NCBI RefSeq assembly: GCF_002806945.1
Contig: NZ_NIHC01000001.1
Coordinates: forward strand, 124,001-188,000
Direction of reading: 5' to 3'
Length of the DNA stretch: 64,000 bases
Source of the DNA: Marinobacter salexigens
Lineage (GTDB): Bacteria; Pseudomonadota; Gammaproteobacteria; Pseudomonadales; Oleiphilaceae
The notes under the pieces are model-generated. The model ran no database searches and was not told the origin of the DNA. It saw only the letters and a program-made list of their open reading frames with translations. This document shows, piece by piece, positions 59,277-64,000 of the stretch (within the stretch, counting starts at the first letter, position 1; each line of letters begins with the position of its first letter). Position numbers and translations under genes: made by a program.

Positions 59277-61442
59277 ATGGATGTCTCCCACATTATTGAT
59301 TCCCTGAATGATGCCCAGCGCGAGGCGGTTACCGCACAGAATGACCACTTATTGGTGCTGGCCGGTGCCGGCAGTGGTAAAACCCGGGTGCTGGTGCACC
59401 GGATTGCGTGGTTGATGCAGGTGGATCGCGTTCCACCCACGGGGATTCTGGCGGTCACCTTTACCAACAAGGCCGCCAAAGAGATGCGTTACCGCATCGA
59501 AGAGATGATGAACATTCCGTCCCGCGGCCTTTGGTTTGGCACCTTCCACGGTATTGCTCACCGACTGCTGAGGGCGCACTCGAAGGATGCCGGGCTGCCG
59601 GAGAACTTCCAGGTGCTCGACAGCGATGATCAGCTGCGTATGGTCAAGCGGGTAATGCGGGAAGCGCAGATAGATGAAAGCCAGTTCCCGCCCAAGCAGG
59701 CGCAATGGTTCATCAGTAGCCAGAAAGACGAAGGCTTGCGGGCGGACCACATTCAGGAAAATCCGGGCGATCACTTCACCTCCACTATGGTGAAGGTGTA
59801 CCGCCGTTACGAAGAGCTGTGCCAGCAGAGCGGACTGGTAGACTTCGGTGAGTTGCTGCTTCGCTCCCATGAACTCTGGCTGCACCGTCCGGAAATACTG
59901 GCCCACTATCAGCAGCGCTTTCAGCACATTCTGGTGGACGAGTTTCAGGACACCAACACGATTCAATACGCCTGGCTGCAGGTTCTGGCTGGCAACCGCG
60001 TACCGCTGACGGTGGTGGGTGATGACGACCAGTCGATTTACGGCTGGCGCGGCGCCAAAATCGAAAATATCCAGCAGTATCAACGGGATTTTCCGAATTC
60101 CCGGCTGGTGCGTCTGGAACAGAACTACCGCTCTACACAGCTGATTCTGAAAGCCGCTAACGCTGTGATCGCCAACAACCAGGGCAGGCTCGGCAAGGAG
60201 CTTTGGACTGATGGTGTGGAAGGCGAGCCTATCAGCCTTTACGCTGCGTTCAACGAGCAGGATGAAGCCAATTACATAGCCGACAGTATTTCCAGTTGGG
60301 TGAACGAAGGCAATCTGCGCAGCGAATCTGCCATTCTTTACCGCTCCAACGCCCAATCCCGGGTGCTGGAGGAATCCCTGATGCGCCAGGGCATTCCGTA
60401 TCGGGTATATGGCGGCCTGCGCTTTTACGATCGCCAGGAGATTCGCAACGCCTTGGCTTACTTGCGATTGGTGCATTATCGCCGTGATGATGCGGCTTTT
60501 GAACGAGTTGTAAACGTGCCCACCCGGGGCATCGGCGCCAAGAGCCTGGCGGAACTGCGTGAATACGCAAGCAACCAGAGCATATCTCTGTGGGAGTCCG
60601 CGGAGCGTTTGCTGGAGGCCGGGCAGGTGAAAGGCCGGGCGAAAACCGGTTTGCAGAAATTCATCGAGATTATTGAGGAGCTGGCTGCCATGGCTGAAGA
60701 GGCCTCGCTTCATGGGCTGATGAAGCAGACCATCGAAGCCAGCGGCCTGAAGGACTACCACGCCAGCGAAAAAGGCGAGAAAGCCCAGGCTCGGGTGGAA
60801 AACCTGGAGGAGCTGGTAAATGCTCTTGCAGATTTTGATGTGGAAGAGGGTGTGGACCCGCTCTCGGAGTTTATTGCCCAGGCTGCATTGGATGCCGGCG
60901 AATCCCAGGCGGAAGATCATGAAGACAGTGTACAGTTGATGACGTTGCACTCTGCTAAAGGCCTGGAGTTTCCGTTGGTATTCCTTGCCGGTGTTGAGGA
61001 AGGTTTGTTCCCCCACAGCATGTCGCTGGAAGAGCCGGGGCGTATGGAGGAAGAGCGGCGTTTGGCTTATGTGGGCATTACTCGTGCCATGAAAAAGCTG
61101 GTGATTACTTATGCCGAATCACGCCGCCTGTATGGTCAGGAGAAGTTCCACGCGCTCTCGAGGTTCGTAAGGGAGATTCCCAGCGACTGTCTGCAAGAAG
61201 TGCGCTTACGCAACACGGTTACCCGCCCGGCCATGCTGGATCGCCCCAACGAAGGTTTGTTCAGTCAGGATTCTGCAAAGCAGTCGGGTTTCAGCTTAGG
61301 GCAGAGAGTTCGACACCCGAAGTTCGGAGAAGGTGTTGTAATGAACGCTGAAGGCACCGGGCACCATACGCGGGTGCAGGTAAATTTCGATGAAGGTGCC
61401 AAGTGGTTGGTGCTGGCTTATGCGCCGCTAGAGGCCTGTTAA
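59277..61442 (+). CDS. uvrD: DNA helicase II UvrD
   Basis: A 721-residue 3'-5' helicase for nucleotide-excision and mismatch repair. Walker A is VLAGAGSGKTRVLVHR, motif II ILVDEFQDTNTIQYAW, motif III VVGDDDQSIYGWRGA, motif IV EQNYRST, motif V MTLHSAKGLEFPLVFLAG and motif VI LAYVGITRAMKKL. The C-terminal Tudor-like end is RVRHPKFGEGVVMNAEG. Length equals E. coli UvrD (720). Repeat copy 5 follows. Confidence 0.97.
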   Translation: MDVSHIIDSLNDAQREAVTAQNDHLLVLAGAGSGKTRVLVHRIAWLMQVDRVPPTGILAVTFTNKAAKEMRYRIEEMMNIPSRGLWFGTFHGIAHRLLRAHSKDAGLPENFQVLDSDDQLRMVKRVMREAQIDESQFPPKQAQWFISSQKDEGLRADHIQENPGDHFTSTMVKVYRRYEELCQQSGLVDFGELLLRSHELWLHRPEILAHYQQRFQHILVDEFQDTNTIQYAWLQVLAGNRVPLTVVGDDDQSIYGWRGAKIENIQQYQRDFPNSRLVRLEQNYRSTQLILKAANAVIANNQGRLGKELWTDGVEGEPISLYAAFNEQDEANYIADSISSWVNEGNLRSESAILYRSNAQSRVLEESLMRQGIPYRVYGGLRFYDRQEIRNALAYLRLVHYRRDDAAFERVVNVPTRGIGAKSLAELREYASNQSISLWESAERLLEAGQVKGRAKTGLQKFIEIIEELAAMAEEASLHGLMKQTIEASGLKDYHASEKGEKAQARVENLEELVNALADFDVEEGVDPLSEFIAQAALDAGESQAEDHEDSVQLMTLHSAKGLEFPLVFLAGVEEGLFPHSMSLEEPGRMEEERRLAYVGITRAMKKLVITYAESRRLYGQEKFHALSRFVREIPSDCLQEVRLRNTVTRPAMLDRPNEGLFSQDSAKQSGFSLGQRVRHPKFGEGVVMNAEGTGHHTRVQVNFDEGAKWLVLAYAPLEAC

Positions 61443-61455
61443 CTATTATCGGGGA

Positions 61456-61571
61456 GCGCAGGCTGGGGGAAGGCTTTTCAAAACTGTGCGGAGCCATGGA
61501 TGGCGGAGCCCAAGCGTCACATGGATGTGCCGCAAGGAGCGTGTTTTGAAAAGCCTTCCCCCTGCCTGCGC
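61456..61571. repeat. Palindromic element, copy 5 (variant core)
   Basis: Arms 61456-61484 and 61543-61571 pair over 29 bp with one mismatch. The core is 58 nt: its first part (TGCGGAGCCATGGATGGCGG) matches the reverse orientation of the other copies, but the second part is different and contains CACATGGATGTG, itself a small palindrome. It lies between convergent uvrD and uppP, as copy 3 does between its genes. Confidence 0.88.
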
Positions 61572-61595
61572 TTCTTGCACCGAGCCAAATAGCCG

Positions 61596-62393
61596 CTACA
61601 TAAGAACGGCGTAAATAACCCCAGCCAAAATAACTCTGTAGATAACGTAAGGCCACATGCCCACCTTGTTCAGCCATTTCAGGAAGAAGTGGATAGCGGT
61701 GATGGCAATAATGAAGGATGTAACGCCCCCTACCAGAAATGCACTCCAGTCCACGGTGATATCCGCAGCCGCGACTTCCAGAAGTTTAACGGCCGAGGCC
61801 AACGCGGTAATCGGAATGGCCAGCAGGAAGGAGAAGCGGGAGGCGGTTTCCCGGCTCATGCCCAGGAACAGGCCAGCAGTAATGGTAATGCCAGAGCGAG
61901 AAGTGCCGGGTACAAGGGCAATGGCCTGGGCGATACCAACCAGTAAAGCATCTTTCCAGTTGAGGCTATCCAGAGAGCGTTGTCGCTTGGGCATCCAGTC
62001 GGCAATACCCAGTAGCAGGCCGAAGAACAGTGTGGTGGCAAAGATGATTTCCACGGCGCGCAGTTCGTTATCGATGATGTCCAGTAGTGCCAGACCCGCG
62101 AGACCTGCCGGGATCGTGCCTATCACCAGATACAGAGCCAAAGCACCTTGGCCGACCACGCGGCGCCGGTTTATAGACATGAGGCCGTCCCGGGCAATGC
62201 TGAATACATCGGCACGGAAGTAAATGACGACTGCCAGCAGAGTGCCCACGTGAACCGCAAGGTCGAAGGCTACTCCTTGATCCACCCAGTCAAAAAACGC
62301 GGGTACAAGAATCAGGTGCGCTGAGCTGGAAATAGGCAGGAATTCGGTCAGTCCCTGGAGAAGACCAAGGAAAAAAGCCTGGAGAAAATCCAT
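61596..62393 (-). CDS. uppP: Undecaprenyl-diphosphatase UppP (BacA)
   Basis: A 265-residue inner-membrane enzyme that dephosphorylates undecaprenyl diphosphate to recycle the cell-wall lipid carrier. The two catalytic blocks are GLTEFLPISSSAHLIL and VPGTSRSGITITAGL. Length matches E. coli UppP (273). It is not obviously in an operon. Confidence 0.95.
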   Translation of the reverse strand: MDFLQAFFLGLLQGLTEFLPISSSAHLILVPAFFDWVDQGVAFDLAVHVGTLLAVVIYFRADVFSIARDGLMSINRRRVVGQGALALYLVIGTIPAGLAGLALLDIIDNELRAVEIIFATTLFFGLLLGIADWMPKRQRSLDSLNWKDALLVGIAQAIALVPGTSRSGITITAGLFLGMSRETASRFSFLLAIPITALASAVKLLEVAAADITVDWSAFLVGGVTSFIIAITAIHFFLKWLNKVGMWPYVIYRVILAGVIYAVLM

Positions 62394-62513
62394 TCTAAGG
62401 TTCCGTTCGGTTCAGAGGTTTACGGTTCAATGGTAAGAAAGATGGGCGGGATATTAGCAGGGTGCTGGTTAGCTGAACAGGTCACGAGCCCCAGCGCTGT
62501 GCTTTGCAAGGTT

Positions 62514-62534
62514 GCCCCGGCCAGTTTCCGGGGC
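62514..62534 (-). terminator. Weak hairpin after acr3
   Basis: GCCCCGG (62514-62520) pairs with CCGGGGC (62528-62534) around a seven-base loop, 13 bp past the acr3 stop on the minus strand. It lacks a U-tract, so it is only a candidate. Confidence 0.3.
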
Positions 62535-62546
62535 GACGCTGAGCGG

Positions 62547-63608
62547 TCAGGCCGGGAATTTATCTCGGGTATTGTTGGCGATACGCACCAGAAACAGCAT
62601 TAAAGGCACTTCTACTAGTACGCCAACGACTGTCGCCAGGGCCGCTCCGGATTGCAGACCAAACAAGGCAATGGCAGCAGCCACGGCCAGTTCAAAAAAA
62701 TTGCTGGCGCCAATCATGGCACCGGGAGCGGCGATGCAGTGGCGCACTTTCCACAGCCGGGCCCAGCCATAGGCCAGGAAGAAAACCAGGAAAGTCTGGA
62801 TGATCAGTGGCACAGCAATCAGCACAATATGTAATGGGTTGTTCAGAATGACTTCGCCCTGAAAGGCGAACAGCAGCACCAAAGTGACAATCAAGGCGGC
62901 TGGAGTGATCGGTGCGAGGCGCTTCATGAATACCTCGTCGTACCAGCGCTGGCCGTTTCGGGTAATCAAGGTACGACGAGTCAGGTAGCCGGCGGTGAGG
63001 GGTATCACGATGTACAGCACCACAGACAAAAGCACCGTATCCCAGGGCACCTGGATATCGGATATGCCCAGCAGTAAAACCACAATGGGCGCGAAGGCGA
63101 ATAGCATGATGATGTCGTTAAGGGACACCTGCACCAGGGTATAGGCGGCGTCGCCTTTGGTCAGGTAACTCCATACAAACACCATGGCGGTGCAGGGCGC
63201 AGCACCCAGAAGAATGGCGCCGGCCAGGTATTCATGGGCCAGGTCAGGCGCAATAAACGGCTTGAACACCACCATCAGGAAAAGCCAGGCAATGGCGAAC
63301 ATGGTGAAGGGCTTGATAAGCCAGTTCACGATGGTGGTTATGGCCAGCCCTTTCGGCTCTTTTCTTACACCAACGATGGCACCGAAATCGATTTGCGCCA
63401 TCATTGGAAAGATCATCGCCCAGATCAGGATAGCGATAGGGATAGACACCTGGGCGTATTCGAAGCGAGAGAGAGTTTCGGGTATTCCAGGGGCCAGCTG
63501 GCCCAAAGCTACGCCAGCAATAATAGCCAGAGCGACCCAAACTGACAGATAGCGGCCAAACAGATCCATGCCTTCTGAGGTGGCTTCGGTTGCGGTGTTA
63601 TTTTTCAT
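62547..63608 (-). CDS. acr3: Arsenite efflux transporter Acr3
   Basis: A 353-residue inner-membrane carrier with about ten helices. It has the conserved Cys in GAAPCTAMVFVWSYLT, which is essential in characterised Acr3 proteins, and the terminal ASNFFELAVAAAIALFG block. It exports arsenite by antiport. The start lies 13 bp after the arsH stop, so arsH and acr3 form one operon. The ArsR repressor would lie outside the window. Confidence 0.95.
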   Translation of the reverse strand: MKNNTATEATSEGMDLFGRYLSVWVALAIIAGVALGQLAPGIPETLSRFEYAQVSIPIAILIWAMIFPMMAQIDFGAIVGVRKEPKGLAITTIVNWLIKPFTMFAIAWLFLMVVFKPFIAPDLAHEYLAGAILLGAAPCTAMVFVWSYLTKGDAAYTLVQVSLNDIIMLFAFAPIVVLLLGISDIQVPWDTVLLSVVLYIVIPLTAGYLTRRTLITRNGQRWYDEVFMKRLAPITPAALIVTLVLLFAFQGEVILNNPLHIVLIAVPLIIQTFLVFFLAYGWARLWKVRHCIAAPGAMIGASNFFELAVAAAIALFGLQSGAALATVVGVLVEVPLMLFLVRIANNTRDKFPA

Positions 63609-63621
63609 GGCTGCCTCTAAC

Positions 63622-64000
63622 TCAGATAGATCGTTGGTTGACGCGCTTCGATAACTCCTCGGCGCTTTCTTTGCGCTCGGAATACCGATCGGTCAGGTAG
63701 CCGCTTCGATCGCGTACCAGTAACGTGAACTTCATCAGTTCTTCCATCACATCGACAATGCGGTCGTAGTAGGAGGACGGCTTCATGCGGTCGTTCTCAT
63801 CAAACTCCATAAAAGCTTTGGCCACGGATGACTGGTTAGGAATCGTTACCATCCGCATCCAGCGCCCCAGTACCCGCAGCTGATTGACCGCGTTGAAGGA
63901 TTGGGAGCCGCCGCACACCTGCATCACCGCCAGAGTTTTACCTTGAGTTGGGCGCACGGCACCAAGAGAAAGGGGAATCCAGTCGATCTGGGTTTTCATT
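63622..64000 (-). CDS. arsH: Organoarsenical oxidase ArsH, C-terminal part
   Basis: About 125 residues of an NADPH-dependent flavoprotein whose N-terminal half lies beyond the window end. The Met near 63999 is internal, since family members continue upstream of it. Recognisable blocks are [18 protein letters not shown] (flavin-side), [20 protein letters not shown] and [17 protein letters not shown]. ArsH oxidises trivalent organoarsenicals to the less toxic pentavalent form. It is upstream of acr3. Confidence 0.93.
   Translation of the reverse strand, partial: MKTQIDWIPLSLGAVRPTQGKTLAVMQVCGGSQSFNAVNQLRVLGRWMRMVTIPNQSSVAKAFMEFDENDRMKPSSYYDRIVDVMEELMKFTLLVRDRSGYLTDRYSERKESAEELSKRVNQRSI

Noticed and set aside
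59349-61016. Open frame of 555 codons antisense to uvrD
   Set aside because: It lies entirely within a full-length, well-conserved uvrD, shows no recognisable motif and has no ribosome site; a high-GC shadow frame.
671-61571. The five repeats as insertion sequences
   Set aside because: They are 103-116 bp, encode no transposase, and I could not identify short direct target duplications outside the arms; a non-autonomous palindromic element fits better.
1-64000. tRNA, rRNA or riboswitch genes
   Set aside because: Reading the intergenic gaps on both strands I found no cloverleaf-like segment, T-loop GGTTCGA motif in a gap, or riboswitch-like leader; a covariance-model scan could still find a small RNA.

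Overview
The window looks like a chromosomal segment of a marine, Marinobacter-like gammaproteobacterium. This rests on moderately high GC, Vibrio/Pseudomonas-type gene content, the 'marine proteobacterial' sortase system and many signalling proteins; genus is inference, since no rRNA gene is present. Nearly all of the window is protein coding, mostly on compact, translationally coupled operons. I see no tRNA, rRNA, transposase, prophage or CRISPR array.

Layout. 1-8263: distal part of a type VI secretion (T6SS) operon in the Vibrio cholerae order clpV-vasH-vasI-vasJ(tssA)-vasK(tssM), followed directly by a putative periplasmic ATP-dependent DNA ligase (LigE type). 9368-12014: small envelope proteins, an outer-membrane barrel and a DUF815 ATPase. 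12025-19226: a Gram-negative dedicated sortase system with response regulator, sensor kinase and DUF3422 protein on the minus strand and, divergently, a VIT/VWA sortase substrate and its sortase. 19274-22851: acyltransferase, GlsB-like and MAPEG membrane proteins, an OmpA-domain protein without a signal peptide, and a rhomboid protease. 22976-28306: MHYT hybrid kinase, HD-GYP regulator and zinc-finger membrane protein, coupled end to end. 28581-31358: aconitase A. 31418-38523: a second signalling block with two kinases on one strand facing Hpt-REC-REC-GGDEF, REC-HDOD and CheY-like proteins on the other.

38565-63999: mainly housekeeping and stress genes. These are DUF2288, a lysine exporter, TatD followed by HD-GYP, D-amino-acid dehydrogenase and a methyltransferase, an OprF-like porin with thrombospondin type-3 repeats, a UvrD-type helicase, DUF2237, TmcA, an ankyrin lipoprotein, a hydroxyisobutyryl-CoA hydrolase-like protein, a cytochrome c, PpnN, ThiI, an acetylpolyamine amidohydrolase divergent from an aldehyde dehydrogenase, UvrD, UppP, and an arsenic operon (arsH-acr3) running off the window end.

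The most unusual signal is a dispersed palindromic element present five times (671-775, 16379-16481, 22866-22976, 48336-48446, 61456-61571). Four copies share a 53-nt core and the fifth has a variant 58-nt core. Each core is enclosed by 25-29 bp arms whose sequence is largely unique to the locus but perfectly, or all but one base, self-complementary. One copy lies in frame inside the leader of the sortase substrate gene. The element is largely stop-free, so it reads through as protein in five of six frames, reminiscent of Rickettsia palindromic elements.
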